A DNA stretch of 64,000 nt from Syngnathus acus (lineage: Eukaryota > Chordata > Actinopteri > Syngnathiformes > Syngnathidae): contig NC_051094.1 of NCBI RefSeq assembly GCF_901709675.1, positions 12,394,501 to 12,458,500 of the forward strand, read 5' to 3'. Of the stretch, positions 44,101-57,228 are shown piece by piece; the first letter of the stretch is position 1, and each line of letters begins with the position of its first letter. The notes below the pieces were generated by a model. The model did no database searches. It saw only the letters and a program-made list of their open reading frames with translations, and was not told the origin of the DNA. The position numbers were made by a program, and so were the translations under genes.

Positions 44101-46600
44101 CACATCACACAAATTTGCACATTAGCTTTGACAATCATTTCTACACGGCCACTGGTCGATCTATGTGTGTCTAAATAAGGGTATAATTTCCTCCAATTTC
44201 AATAATACTTGGATCCTTCTTTTTCTTTGTCATCACTGCCTCATTTTCTAAACGATTCATTCCCTCCACTTTTCCCCGTTCATCTGAAATCCAGTTGGTC
44301 TTTATTGTGGTTCTGAGGAAGCCATTTAATATCTCAGAGGCCCCTGTGGCCTGCCACCATAATCATCTCATTGCCCCATGAAATGAGATCGGTGGCCTTA
44401 TTTGAACCAAAGTTCTCCAGCACCATGCCTCCTGCATGAAGAGACAATCGTCACTCGGCAGGTGACATCCATATGTCAGCTGTCAGACAAAAATAAATCA
44501 TGAATTAGAATGCAAGCATCGAACACTGCTTGACGAGGGTGTCTAAGAATATCAATGCCTTGTGACAACAATGGCCAGTAGGATATATTTTGTACTTACA
44601 AATTAGGAAAGAGTCTTTCTATTTCTCCTGTAGTTCGTAAAGCATGACCATACAGAATGTTATGGTGCATTTTAGTGGTTGTTGGTTTTTTTAGCGTTCT
44701 TTTTTTTTTTAACACCAACAATCTTTTTCTTGGCTTCCTAAAATCAGGTGCTGATCTTTGATGGTTGTTGATTGTGTGACTCAGAGGAACTCGGACAAAA
44801 ATGTGGATTAAACAAGTCACATGTTACAAATCAAAGGGACACTGGGAGGGGGAAAAAAAAAAAAAAAGATGTGATTGACGTTTCTAAAGCACTGTGGAAA
44901 AACTCTCTTTGTCTAACAACACGTAAAATCAGTCAGTTAGTAGGCAACGTGGAGGATGACTAACAGAAGGTGTCATTGTAATCCTGGAGGACGGGCTGTT
45001 CCATTCATGCAATATTGACTACAACTATTTGCATTTTTATCCAGATCTCACAAAAATTTAATAGTTTTCTCCCTTTGGCATTTGCACAACCCACTTTCAA
45101 ATTTTACTGTATCGTAAATCTGCAATCCCCTTTCCTGCAACCAGAATCTGTCTTTTTATTGTTTTATTTTACTAACCTTTTTTCAAAAGGCAAAAAAAAT
45201 AGCAAAACCAGGGGCGGCCTGACAAGACCATGGTGACTGGAAAATGTGACCTGCAGGAAACTGCTTTGATGAAAGTGGCCAGAGTCAACTAAAACCGTAC
45301 AAAACAAACAATGTAATTCTATTAGTGCAGGAACTTTAATCAGCTTTGTCTGACTAAGACACAAGTTGCTCTTTTTACAGTCTCCTCACTGTCCAGGCTA
45401 AAAATAAGCCAGCGGCTTTCAGGCGAGACCTCTTTAGGAGTTAATGTGATTGGTGAATGTAGCAGATTAATAGTCAGCCTTTAATCTGCCTGTTATCGTT
45501 GCTCTAGTGAGCATTGTTGAATTATCAAATCGAGCTCACTGGATATTGCAATCATTTAGTGTCTCTCAATTCTGCAGGGCTTCGAGAGCGGAAATGCGTA
45601 GAGGTGAGATTTGTCCGAAAAAGACAGACGGACTAACTGAGACATCCTTGTTTGCCAGATTAACCGAATATTTGCAGTGGCAGTGGGAACTTGTTCTCCA
45701 AGGTGACCCCCAGAGACATGCTGTCGGACTTCTCAAGGTGATAGCTGATGAACCTACCTACAGTAGGCTATATGACATGCACACAGGCTAGATAAGACTC
45801 ATTTATCTTAATAAAGTGGGCCATCAAACTGATGTGACTGCAGAGTAACTAGTTAAGCAGAGGAAGGCATACAAGGAGACAGAGGAGATGAGCACAGGGA
45901 CCCATGGAAACGCATTTTAGCTGAAAACAAAATGGTCATCTGTGCTCTGATGAGAACACAGAGAGATGACCAGGAAAGCTGCAAAGCATTTCTTACCCAA
46001 ATATTGTGCATAACAGCGACTATATTTGATTTGGAGATTTACTACATGTCCTTTATTGTGATGTGACATATTTTGGAAATGCCATCATCACATCTGCCAT
46101 GGTAGTGATGCATTTCAAGGTGCCAGCAGTTTGTCGAGAATAAAAATCATGTAGTTGGCTCAGGCATGAAACAAACAAGGACAATAGCATCGCCCACAGT
46201 CTAACAATTAATTGCAATGAGGAAATCCAAGGGGGAAAAACTGTTGACAACTAATCTCTTGCAAGTGCCATGCAAAATCACTACAGCAATGACAATGTTT
46301 GGCTGAAAGCCACAATGATTAGAATACTGAGTGAGTGATGAGAGAGATGCATGGCCAAAAAAATGATGCACTGAGTGTTACCTGTGGCTCTTCATGCCAC
46401 CATCTGCTTCGTCTCTAATATTTAAGACAGCAGCAAATATACCCATTAGTGGGTGCAAAGTGGTTTTCTTGTTAGTGCTTCCATGAAATGTACTACTACA
46501 AAATATTTTTTACCTTCAGTCTTGTTGCTCACATTTGCTGCACTCTGCAACTATCAGTAAGGTACTTGTTCAGCTTCATTTACATGCATGCATTTTTTAG
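41113..46600. other. Non-coding intron stretch
   Basis: No exon. A 94-codon frame (45507-45791) has no recognisable similarity. The block 44330-44510 reads like a regulatory element (see findings). A TG microsatellite lies at 41718-41738. Confidence 0.5.
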
Positions 46601-46631
46601 TACTAATCATGATGTATATATGCTATCATTC

Positions 46632-46665
<34 letters not shown>
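46632..46665. repeat. (ATT)n microsatellite
   Basis: About eleven ATT units, directly followed by a SINE tail. Confidence 0.95.
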
Positions 46666-46667
46666 GG

Positions 46668-46710
46668 ACCCTCGTGAGGATAGGCGGTTCAGAAGATGAA
46701 TGAATGAATG
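46668..46710 (+). mobile_element. SINE-like 3' tail
   Basis: CCTCGTGAGGATAGGCGGTT followed by (GAAT)n, the terminal part of the SINE-like family. Confidence 0.6.
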
Positions 46711-47787
46711 TTTTATATCTATCTTCTATCTATCGAGGAGCCCTGTAATGGAAATGCTATTCAGTGTCAGAGGCTATTTCATACAGTGGCACTAGAGTAA
46801 ATAGATGGCCTCTTGGCCCCTTCAAGGTAGACGATGTGTCCGAAAGGGATCACACAAATCTGATCCTCCCCAGTGTAGTTCATTGTCTGGGCTGTACTGT
46901 GTGACCAAACGTAAGCATGTTGGTTCTTCGACTAATCCGATGTTTGAGAGGAGATCAGATTTAGAGCAGGACATTGATGTGTGTAGTTGTTAGAGCGTGT
47001 GCTATCTGGTCAATAGTAAAGATTTGATGTCGGCGTGCCCACATAATGAAAGAGTACAACAAATAAAATACAAGCGCATCCTCAACACACAGTCTTCCAC
47101 AGCATGAAGAGTTGGACATACAGCCCCATTCTTTTCAGTTATTGCCATGGCAACTGGACTGGAATGAAAAGCCCGCACTCTGGTGCTGAGAGCAGTGGCT
47201 ACACAACATTTGCAGTTCTAAACAAGGGGACATTTATGCAGCATGAAAATATTTCAATTAAATAAATAACAATAAAAAATATATATATGAATGCAAATTT
47301 AAGAACACGTGTATCATTGAATATAATTTATTTATATAATAATATATATAATAATATCATTGAATCCTTGAATATATACTATATTGTTAATGCTATACAC
47401 TTAAAAGTGTTTCTTCTAAACTAATGGGATTTTATTGTATCCTTATTATAAAGGTGGCAAAAGTATTGACACTGAGTAATTAATACAGGTTTGATGGTAT
47501 AGAAAAAGAGGGGGGCAAAGATTGGTAAAAAATACAGTTAATGATTGAACTCATGTACTTTATCAGTAAAACTAAAAATCTAGAGTCTGAAATATACTTC
47601 AGCAGAAAAAGGGAAAGGAAAAAAATATATTTTTACGGTCAATTATATACAATGCCAAGGTTGATAACATGGCAGTATGTAAAAACCTGCTCTGTAAACA
47701 GTGCTCATATTGTGAAAAAAACAATCACCTGAGGCATTTAAGAACACTAAAGAAGTTTTTTTCTTTTACATAATGTTGTCATCTGAG

Positions 47788-47890
47788 GCAGCATGGTGTG
47801 GCACTGGTTAGCACAGCCACCTCTCAGTCCTGAGGTGCGGGTTTTGATTCTAGCTCCGGTCTACCTGTGTGGAGTTTGCATGTTCTAGAA
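47788..47890 (+). mobile_element. SINE-like head with A and B boxes
   Basis: GGCACTGGTTAGCACAG (A box) and GGTTTTGATTC (B box) with CTGTGTGGAGTTTGCATGTT following; truncated thereafter. Confidence 0.75.
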
Positions 47891-50395
47891 CTAGAGATAG
47901 CTTGATACTGTATATTTCAACAGCGGGAGATGGACATCTGTACATGCAAGCACTTTTCAGTGACCCCATTTCAGTCATCATTCTTGAAAATCTTTAGGAT
48001 TATTTGGGATTACATTGGATTAAAACAGATTCAAGATGCTTTTTGTAAAAGGGGAAAGGTCAAATAACCGTACAATATCTATTAAAAAAAAAAAACAGTT
48101 TACCATTCTTTTCCCGCCCCTATTTCTATTAAATTCCAAAATGCTGATAATAAGACATTAAATTACATGTTCTCATTTTGATAAATATTCTGATCAAAAT
48201 ATTTCTGTTATTTGGAGCAGCTTGAATAGCACAGACAAGGTGCGCGTGAGAGGAAAGGTCATATCAGTATAAATGTCAGTTCTATTTTCTATACCTCTAA
48301 TTAGTGATTGAAGGACCACATCTCTGCAACAATTTTCTAGTTTCAAAGGTAGTTGACATATTTACTTATGACATAAAGTAACAAAATTGGTGTCGGGCGC
48401 CATTTAGTCTCTAAATTTGACTCAATTTGCTGCCGCTTTGTTGGAGCTCTCTTTACATCTGAACATCCTCCCATTCTTGGAATATTGTATGTGCATCCTG
48501 TAGCTAATATTAAATATATGTTGTGATTTATGTTCTGTATATACAGCAGAAAACACATGGAGCACGTGAATAGACCACCTCAGTTTATCACGTGCAGTCG
48601 TATGAAATACTTGCTTAAAGTGTAAATATAAAATGTGAATCATCCCTAGTATGAATTTATTTGGAATGCAGATAGTCCTCTAATGATTTGATCTGACCAG
48701 AACGCAAAAGAGAGTGAATATTAACCTGCCTTTGTTTTGATGTCTAGACTCCAAATGAATGCTTCAGTATTTATGGCTAAGTGGTTTTATTTTATGGGAC
48801 GGTTATGGCTATTTTGCTCTCAGAGCGTTGTCCATTGCTCCCACTTGGAACAAAGTGATTTAATTTGACTCATGTTTTGGGAATTTAGTTCAAGGTTAAG
48901 GAGAACATATTTGTTGCGGTGGTCCCCAATGACGGTCCCGCGGCCCAGTAGTGAGCCGTAGATCATTTGGACTCGGATCGCAAACAAAAAGGAAAATAAA
49001 AACATAATTCCAATGACATGCATCTCATCCACCAGCTATTTAATTCTGAAAAATGGAGGTACGTCTGCTCGACACTTTGCTTGTCTCACCCGAGTAAGCC
49101 CACAAGTGACTGTCTATCGTAGCCAATTTACCAAGTCATACTTCTTTCCTGCAAAGACTGTGAATTTACCTCATGTATGAACACCATAACATTATCTAGT
49201 TAGTTTGTACATTGTATTGTGTTATACGTGTTTTTGTTTTGTATTGGTACCATATCGTGTGATGCCGGTATGGCAATAGAATTCTTTGAATCCTTGAATG
49301 AATCTTAAAAATACAGATAAATAATGTAATAAATATTTGGTCACTATTTTGCCGATTTTGTCTCTTACGGTGGTGGTCTGGAATGTAACGATAAATGATG
49401 CATTATTGTAATTGGGTCTCGGGCGATAATGGCAGCAGAATCTTCATGTTCCCCGGTGGTAAGGATATAAATTTGGATTGTCACTCTAGTTAATTCTCAC
49501 ATAAATATAATGGTCAACACTTACAGAGACTTTTTTACGGAAATAACAGCGCTGTACATTATCTAGTGATGGTAAAAGGAACCTTTCAAATATTTCATGA
49601 GATGATTGAGCCCTTTAGATGGCACTCTCTGTTCAACATAAGGCTCAAAGCACACAAATGGTCATTTCTGAAACCCATTTCTTAAAAGTTAAACCAACAG
49701 TGCCATATAGAAGACTAAAGAAACGGGTTCATGAAGCAATATGAAGCTTCATTTTCCCATCACTACAGAATACAGCATTAGATAGATGCTGCGTAGTTTC
49801 TTACCACCGTAAACTACAACCACAATATTTGTTACAAAATAAAATCAAATTCTTTCTGTCAGTATTCCAGTATTGACATGATAAGGCAGAATACTCACCT
49901 CAGCATACCACTTGCAGTCTTTATTAAAACCCTTGTGCAACCAGTATGCAGAAACGGTTTGATATCTTGCCTGTCAAACAAAATAATAATGCCTTTTTTC
50001 CTAAGGCAGCCAAGCGGGTAAACAATGACTATTCAGTTTCAACGGTGATTATGCTGTACTGTATTATCATTAAGCATGAGTTTGTCAGTCGAAGTCTCAT
50101 AATACGTTTGTGCTTGCTGCATTATCTTTTGATTTGCAACATTATCCCCTTGTGGAATGAAGGAGACTGATAAATGTAATGGTTTGGCCTTGTGCGATAT
50201 ATGATAAAATTCTCTAAGATGGCTGTCCAAACAATTTATTCTTCGTCACTTTCTATTACATGTTATTTATTCCTTAACACCTTTTTTTTTTCCCCGGGAG
50301 AGATGGGGGAGGTTGCGTCTTAGTGGACCATGTTCTGTACTTTTATTGTTGAAGCGGCCAACTGAAGCTGTGGCCTTAAAGTGGGCATTGTGTGT
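47891..50395. other. Non-coding intron stretch
   Basis: No exon. At 48915-48975 GGTCCCCAATGACGGTCCC, then GCGGCCC, resembles another common hAT terminus. The rest is unassigned. Confidence 0.45.
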
Positions 50396-50668
50396 GTTGT
50401 GATTGCAATCCCCAAACCCGTTTGTGGACACCGGCAGTGAGGGATGTCGTCAAGTTGAAGGAGTCCTCCCTGCCTTTTTGGCTTGTGGGACTCCTGATAC
50501 ATACTAGAAGGCCAAGCGGAATTCAGCTCTAGAGGTTGCTCCCACAGGCATGGGAGAAGTTCGGCGAGGCCATGTAGTACGACTTCCAGATGGCTTTGAA
50601 GAAATTCTGGTCCAGTATTTGACATCTCAGGAGGTTGGAAGCTGAGTGCCATCAACACTGTATGCAGT
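50396..50668 (+). pseudogene. Decayed LINE fragment (endonuclease-RT linker region)
   Basis: One plus-strand frame reads EKFGEAM, stop, YDFQMALKKFWSSI, stop, HLRRL. This resembles the fish LINE polyprotein segment between endonuclease and reverse transcriptase, with two stops. Further upstream, GGACACCGGCAGTGAGGGAT and TTGTGGGACTCCTGAT fit the same element. The 121-codon minus-strand frame over it is the antisense shadow. Confidence 0.6.
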
Positions 50669-51112
50669 TTTTTTTCCCTAGGCATGTAATGATACTTTCA
50701 GCTCTTGTAGTGGATTTCATTAGAGTGTGCATGTTGTAGCCAGTGAGTGTAAATTGTGATTATAGTCACTTTAAAGAGAAGAAGTGACACTTTCCGTGAT
50801 TAATTTTATTGCTTTAATAGTAAAAGTCAAAGATAAATAAGTACGGTGCCAAGGAAATCCAACACGGTTTATGCTGCACTTTTTTGCAGTCATGTTTGCA
50901 TCGGAAAACAGACAGAAATAATTTACCCATTTTATGTAAGATGGTTTTATGCATTTGTGTATGTGATAACATGTTCTGGCATATGATCAAAGTGGATAAA
51001 TGTCGGTTTCCTTCCAAAGGCAAAAAGCCCGTGCAGCAGTTTTATTTTTCTTGTCATAAAGATTAGCAGAATGGCATCGACGACAGCTGTATTTATACAT
51101 GTTAGAAAACAA

Positions 51113-51431
51113 TCCATCTATTCATCCATCCTTCATCTGAACCGCTTTTCTTCACGAGGGTCGCAGGCGTGCCGGAGCCTATCCCGGCTGACTTTGGGCA
51201 TTCGGCGGGCTAAACCCTGAACTGGTTGCCAGCCAATCGCAGGGCACACAGAGACGAACAACCATCCGCACTCACAAGTACAACTCCAGACAATTTGGAG
51301 TTGCATGTTTTTGGAATCTACCAGAGTAGAGTGTAACATGCAAACGCCACACAGGAAGGCCAGAGCCGGAATCGAACGCCACACCTCTGAACTGTGATGC
51401 GACGTGTTAACTCAGGCTCACTGTGCCACCT
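51113..51431 (-). mobile_element. Near full-length SINE-like element
   Basis: The most complete copy in the window, about 320 bp. On the plus strand it runs from ATCCATCTATTCATCCATCC through GGGTCGCAGGCGTGCCGGAG, TTGCCAGCCAATCGCAGGGC and GAATCGAACGCC (B box on the minus strand) to GGCTCACTGTGCCACC. Confidence 0.8.
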
Positions 51432-52007
51432 GTTTTATAGTTTGAAAGCAAAATCTGATTCAACTGATTTGTATTATTCGAAACATACAATATTAAGGTG
51501 TTTCAACCGGAAACCCCTTCACCTTTATGTGCAGATGTAGGCACAGACGAACAGATTTATGAGGTAAGCATTTAAACACCTTGTGCACGAGTGTCCCAGC
51601 TTGAACGTCACATAACTGCAAAAAAAAGCAGTGAACCACCTGAATTATCAACATATTGTATGATATTCATTGTGAATTAATCTACTCATCTTTTTGGGCA
51701 AAGTATCAGGGTTATTTCTACCTGTACCAGAAAAAAACACATTTTTTGTTTCTCAGTGTGCATTGATGAGCATAAAAAAGGATGAGCAGCATTAGGGGAT
51801 GATAAATCCCCACATCTGCGGGATTATGGTTATTTTGACAAATGCTTTTGAAAGAAGATGTAATTACATAGTGAATATTAAAGTCAGTAAAATATATTTT
51901 GAACATTATAGCACATGATGTATTACATTAGACAACATTGTGTGTCACTGATTCCACAAGGTATTCTTAGTCTCATAATTCTTCTATCTCAGAGGTTTTA
52001 TAGGTTG

Positions 52008-52075
52008 TTATTTACCTGACATGTTTTGGCAGAAATCCTTTGTCTTCATTAGGGTATTCTGATAATGGGTTGCAC
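52008..52075. repeat. Dispersed repeat with ACCTGACATGTTTTGGC core, copy 2
   Basis: TTATTTACCTGACATGTTTT, then GGCAG ... CTTCATTAGGGTATTC parallels the copy at 2980-3060. Confidence 0.5.
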
Positions 52076-55000
52076 TTTTGCTCAGAATAATTTATTGTGC
52101 CATTATCACCTAATGTCACATACGGAGTGGTGTAGTGCTCCTCCATATGTATACGCAATAAAATACAAGATTCATATTTAACAAGCTTACAGTGAAACAT
52201 GTCTTTCAATTCTCAATAAATATTTGAAGGACTGTATCTAGCTGAGGAAATAGGATCATTTTCTCACATTCACACGGTAGTTGATTATTTTGCAGGAAAG
52301 GGATGTGGAGGACCCCATGAATGAGTCTGCCCTCAAATGCCTGAATATGCCCACGTGCAAGTGCTAAATTAGTCTGCCGTAATAATTCCCCAAAACACAC
52401 AAAATCAACTGCATGGCAATTTTGCATGTTTAGCAGATGCAGTTGAGTGCATCCAGCCAGTTGCTAGCTCAGCTTCCACGTCTGTTTGAATGAGCAGTCA
52501 AGTTTCTGCCCATTTTTCCATGCATGCGCAAATCAAGGCCATAAGTACGTGGATAAGCAGTTGCTGTTCTCTTGCATGTACCAAAACTGTTCTTAATTTA
52601 GAAATCATCCTTAAGAGTACTTACGTTGGTGGCATTGATGTCTTGGAAGCCTCTTGTGACACTTCATGTTGATGTCAGTAGCAAGTGCCTGCGGGGGTGA
52701 GTTGTGATCGCAAATGATGAGGGAAAGTGCCCAGCGTGCGAAAGCATTTCCTCCCACCAGCAATGCGTAGATACATTTCATCAACAAGATGTACCAAAAT
52801 TATGTTAACAAGGTTTTAGGTGCTTTAAAAAAAATGCATAATGAAGATTTCTGAGAACCTTTCACCTCCAGGTAATGAAAGTCCAGCAATACAAAATTTA
52901 TTGGAGGTGAGGGGCATTTGCAGAAGCAAAGACATGCGTCGTAAAATTTTAAGGGGATATAATGGCATTGTACAGTCTGAATGTATATAACAGCACCCGA
53001 AAAAGATTCGGGGATGTTGCTCTCATATAGAAAAGATGGGTCTAACTTATTTGCAAGAACCACAGTATGCTCTTTTAGCATTTATTGAGAGAAGCAGGGT
53101 GGGGGTGAGAGTGGATAGGTTTGGTGAACCCCCCGGCCTCTGGTCAAATCAGAGCAGGGGGTGTTTTACGATCTAATGTAAACAGAACAACTTTGATTGC
53201 TTTCTCTGCAGCTGATCTAACAAGCAGAGGGTGCAAGCACTTTATTTTACTGCGTTGTGAGTACAGGACAAGTTTGGTTCATCATTATAGTCTATATTCC
53301 AACATAATCATACGATCAAAATAATCTATCAACCCTAACAATGGGTCCGATGTCTGTTTTATTACCTTGGCTAATAGCCAACGACTCACTATAGAATGAC
53401 TTATTTGGAGTATTACGGACTCATGAAGAGTCCACAACACATAAAGGACACCAGAGACAAAGAGGAGTGAAGTCAAAATGCCACAGCTTTATATTGCCCA
53501 AGCAAAAATAAGTTCCAACAAACAAAAAGGACTAGAGACCCCCACCATGAGTAAAATAAGCGGGGCCAACACTGGACCAGCCCAAATCCAGGGCTGTCGT
53601 ATCCTGCTTGGGCAAAAATCTAGATTGACCACAAAGAAAAAAAAAAAAAAGACTTAATAGGGCTACCAGTGGTAACCAGCCCAAATAAAAACAAGAAAAG
53701 CTCCAGCATGCTACTCTGGGCAGCTGTGCAAAAAAGGAGAAAAAGTTGAAAGAAAATTGTGCCTACACACCCTCACCACTCACCATCCCTCGACATCCTC
53801 TGCAACAAAATACTAATTGTTGTCAGGTAGGAGACACCAAGTAGACAGACAAAGTAGGGGTTCCCATACAGGGGTGCTGCGCACAAACCATCACTGTCAC
53901 ACATTACAAGGAGGAATAAAAACTATTGTTTGATGCTGTAGCTATTGCAGGCAAGAGATTTTATTTCATCCTATATGCATTTGTACCTTACACCTCTACC
54001 GGGTAGATCCTCCTCAACTATTAAAGTTGTGGATATGTCGATTATGCCCCGGGCAAAATTGAATGCATGCATCCTTAAGCCCTTTGCAGCTGTTGGCAGC
54101 TGTCCAACTGTAGAAGTGAATGACTCACCTCTGAAAGGTCCTCCTATAACAGCCAACATTCCCCTCTATTCCTAATTAAAAGCTAAATGCACACTCTGCT
54201 GGCTTGGCCAAAAAGGCTTTTACTTGCACGAAGATGCAGAAGAGCCTTGCAGATATGTACACGTTTTGTCGTCTTAAGAACGGACGCCTTATAAGAAATA
54301 CAAAACAATCTCCTTTGGGAATTGGAGAGCATGCGGTATAAAACGTTTTTTTTTTCTTTATTGATCCTCATCTTAATTTGAAAAGATTGAAAATGCCTTG
54401 ACATTTTGTAGGATGCTCCCTCATCAAGGCAAATCAATGGCATCCAAGTGTTGATATTACTGACAAAACCACAGTTACTATTTCTAAAAGAAACAGGAGG
54501 AAAAGAAAACACAAGCGAGTTGTCGACCAATTTTCAACGACTTCCCAAGTCAATTGAATGTTAAACGCTATCGAGGCATTTTGAAAGTCAGTCACCGATA
54601 TATATGCGGTGCATTTCCCTGCTCTCACTTGGCAAACATCCGTACCCAAGGTGATTTACAAGTTAGGAGAATCGCTTGGGCTTCGACAGAAGACCCTGGA
54701 ATATTGAGTACTCAGTCGGTGCAAAGGGGATCAGGTAAAGATGTGAAAAGCAAGTGCGAATTGGGCATGTTTCGCAGTTAGAGGTGCTCTAAGAAATCAA
54801 GTGTCAAGAGATCATTGAATATAGAGTACACTCACGCTCTAATAGCATTTGGCAGCTTGACTGCGCTTACTTCTTCCATTCCTGGCATCTGTGCGAACCC
54901 TCAACTTTTTCCATTGGGCAGTGTCACACAAGTGAACATAACAGGTACAAGGTTGGAAATGGAATCATTTTTGTTTTATTGACTCATTAAAAAAAATCCA

Positions 55001-57030
55001 GACATTACCCCAGGTACAGCATGCCAGTGGTTTTCTAGTTTAAGCTTCAATTGTACTTATTCAGTAGTGCTAACGAGCTAAAGCATGCAAATAAGGAAAG
55101 AGATGGCAAACTGTACAAAAACTCATTTTGTGTATATCTCTTTATTTTTTTGGGGGGAAAGTGAAAAAATTACATTACAGATCTAATTTTGTTTTCGAAG
55201 GTTTTTTTAAACCATAATCATGAAAATGCAGTTGAACTTTCAATGTGTTTTTAGTCATGTATTTACAGTTGTGTAAAGCTGTGATGGGGGGAAAACTGTT
55301 TATTGTCTCAGTAATGTCAACTCAGGTTATTTTATGGCCCCTTTGGATTTGCTAGCAATGTAGAAGCGAAACAGACAAGGCACAAAATGTCGAGAAGATA
55401 AAGGCTGGAAGTGCATAGCCAACTACAGTTGTAGAGCAAGCGAAAAAGGCGATTGCCTCGACCAAACACATTTATATCGACTTGACCACTTACAGCCTTG
55501 ACTTTTACGGTTCCCATTAATTGGAGAAAACAAGCCTAAATGTTTCCTCAGCAATTTGCACAAAGGAAGCCCAGATAAAGACACGCAGAGACTTGCCTTA
55601 TTTTTTACATCTGCGTATTTACTTTTCATTACTCCTTCGGAAGGAGTGTGCAAAGTTCAGACGTAGACAAAAAGGTGTTTCTGACTAATCTTCCAATTTA
55701 AGCAGTGAACAAACAAAGCCAGATTGGACTGCTGATGGCATTGTGAATCTTGACCAACACTAGATACAGACAGAATAGGGAATCAAATTAGTTTTAAGTC
55801 AATCCTTTTGTGGTTTGAGCAAATAATCCAGAGACAGAACTTTTAATAATAGATGTCCCTCTGCACATTTGTGATAGTGAGCAGTGATTTTTACATGAGG
55901 GGACTTTGAAAAGCCTCTCGAGACGTGTACTAGTATAATACAGGACAAAGAACAAACAATACAATGCGTGGTACATTCATCATTCTTCATAAAAGGAAAC
56001 ACTGCTATGTATTTAATAACTGAGTGGCTGGCTGACTGAAATGATACATTGCTTCCGATGTTGTTTTTAAAATTATATGATACGTTATTACTGTGTGTCT
56101 GTGGTTGTTCTAGTCTGATTATCAGCTTGTTTCCCTTTGTCTATCATTCTGTGATGTACTTTGTGCTGTATAGTCTGTGATGTGCCTGTATTATAAAATA
56201 ATCCAGTACAGTGCTCTGCTTTAAAATGAAATTTGCATATGCGCTACTGTGAAAAAAGTCTTGGGCACCCTTAGGTATGTTGTTACAAAAGGACCATATC
56301 ATTTATTCTCTGGATAAAATAGAAGCTTATCATACAAGGCATGCGAATATTTGTGTAGCATGCAGTGAAACGTACATGAGATGATCATGGGATGACACAG
56401 TTAAATATTATCCACACATAGACTTATGGCAAAATTGAAAGTTGAGACAAAACATCTGAGCAACAATTCGGAAGCCTCGATTGCTCTAAATCTGCTACGA
56501 AAAAGGTCAGTGTGACATCAAAGCTCATGGCAGCCCAAGACTTGCAGATAAAACTATACTAGATGTCATGGTGTGCAGGTGAGTAGAATGGTTCATTCAT
56601 TCATTAGGCAGACACCTCTGTGCCATTCAATTGATACAAGCCTGACCTCACTTGCAGGTAAACCTAAATACCCCCAATGCAGGAATCAGCTAAGTGCTAA
56701 TATAATAAGCACTCTCTTCTAAATGGAGCCTTGATTCCATTTAAAAGAGGGCAAAAAAGTATGTGTGCACTCTTGCACAAGGCTTTCATGTTACGTATAA
56801 ATCATTCCAGTTGAAAGTTGGTGTTTGAGCGGCACATATTTCAAGTCTTGCGGCGTGCTCCGTATCACCAGCCAAGACTGCATTAATGACAGCACAGTGC
56901 CATGAGCAAATGAAGCCAATTTCAAATATTCTTGGAGCGGATCAAAATGTTGGAATGGAGGACTTATGGACTGATTTAGAAAGCTCACGTGTGTGCTCCT
57001 CTTCTTTTTGCGCTTTGTCTACTCTTGTAG
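52076..57030. other. Non-coding intron stretch
   Basis: No exon recognised up to the alternative last exon. Near 56243-56290, AAAAAAGTCTTGGGCACCCT resembles a common fish transposon end. A poly-A run lies at 53636-53651. Confidence 0.45.
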
Positions 57031-57228
57031 ATTCCGCTGCAGTTGAGAGCCCTGACGTACGGTTGTGAGCCATCAGTGCTGGACTACTGCCATGCTCACC
57101 TGCACGTCAACCTGGAGCCCCACAATCAGGAGATGGACGCTCTGAGGCCAAGCGGGTACCAACGGGGCCCAGTGAGCGTCCTTCCCCCGTACCGATTCCC
57201 TCCGCCAGTGAGCAGCACACACTATTAA
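57031..57228 (+). CDS. lrrtm4: Alternative last coding exon of gene B (long-isoform C-terminal tail)
   Basis: Preceded by a strong acceptor (pyrimidine-rich tract ending CTACTCTTGTAG). Joined in phase 0 to the donor at 26684, it encodes 65 residues and a TAA stop, giving a 580-residue long isoform. The start of the tail (IPLQLRALTYGCEPSVLDYC then HAHLHV) aligns with the human LRRTM4 long tail as I remember it (MPHHMKPLPYYSYDQP, then GYCQAHQPLHV): shared Pro2, Leu8, Tyr10, a Tyr-Cys-x-Ala-His core and Leu-His-Val. The second half is diverged and proline-rich and ends VLPPYRFPPPVSSTHY, containing PPYRF (residues 567-571), a match to the Homer EVH1 consensus PPxxF. The terminus is no longer ECEV. 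The 30.3-kb intron is short compared with mammals. The exon lies on gene B's strand, so gene A cannot use it. Confidence 0.85.
   Translation: MPLQLRALTYGCEPSVLDYCHAHLHVNLEPHNQEMDALRPSGYQRGPVSVLPPYRFPPPVSSTHY

Noticed and set aside
45507-45791. 94-codon plus-strand frame
   Set aside because: No recognisable domain and composition expected by chance.
50320-50685. 121-codon ATG-initiated minus-strand frame
   Set aside because: Antisense to a decayed LINE segment readable on the plus strand.
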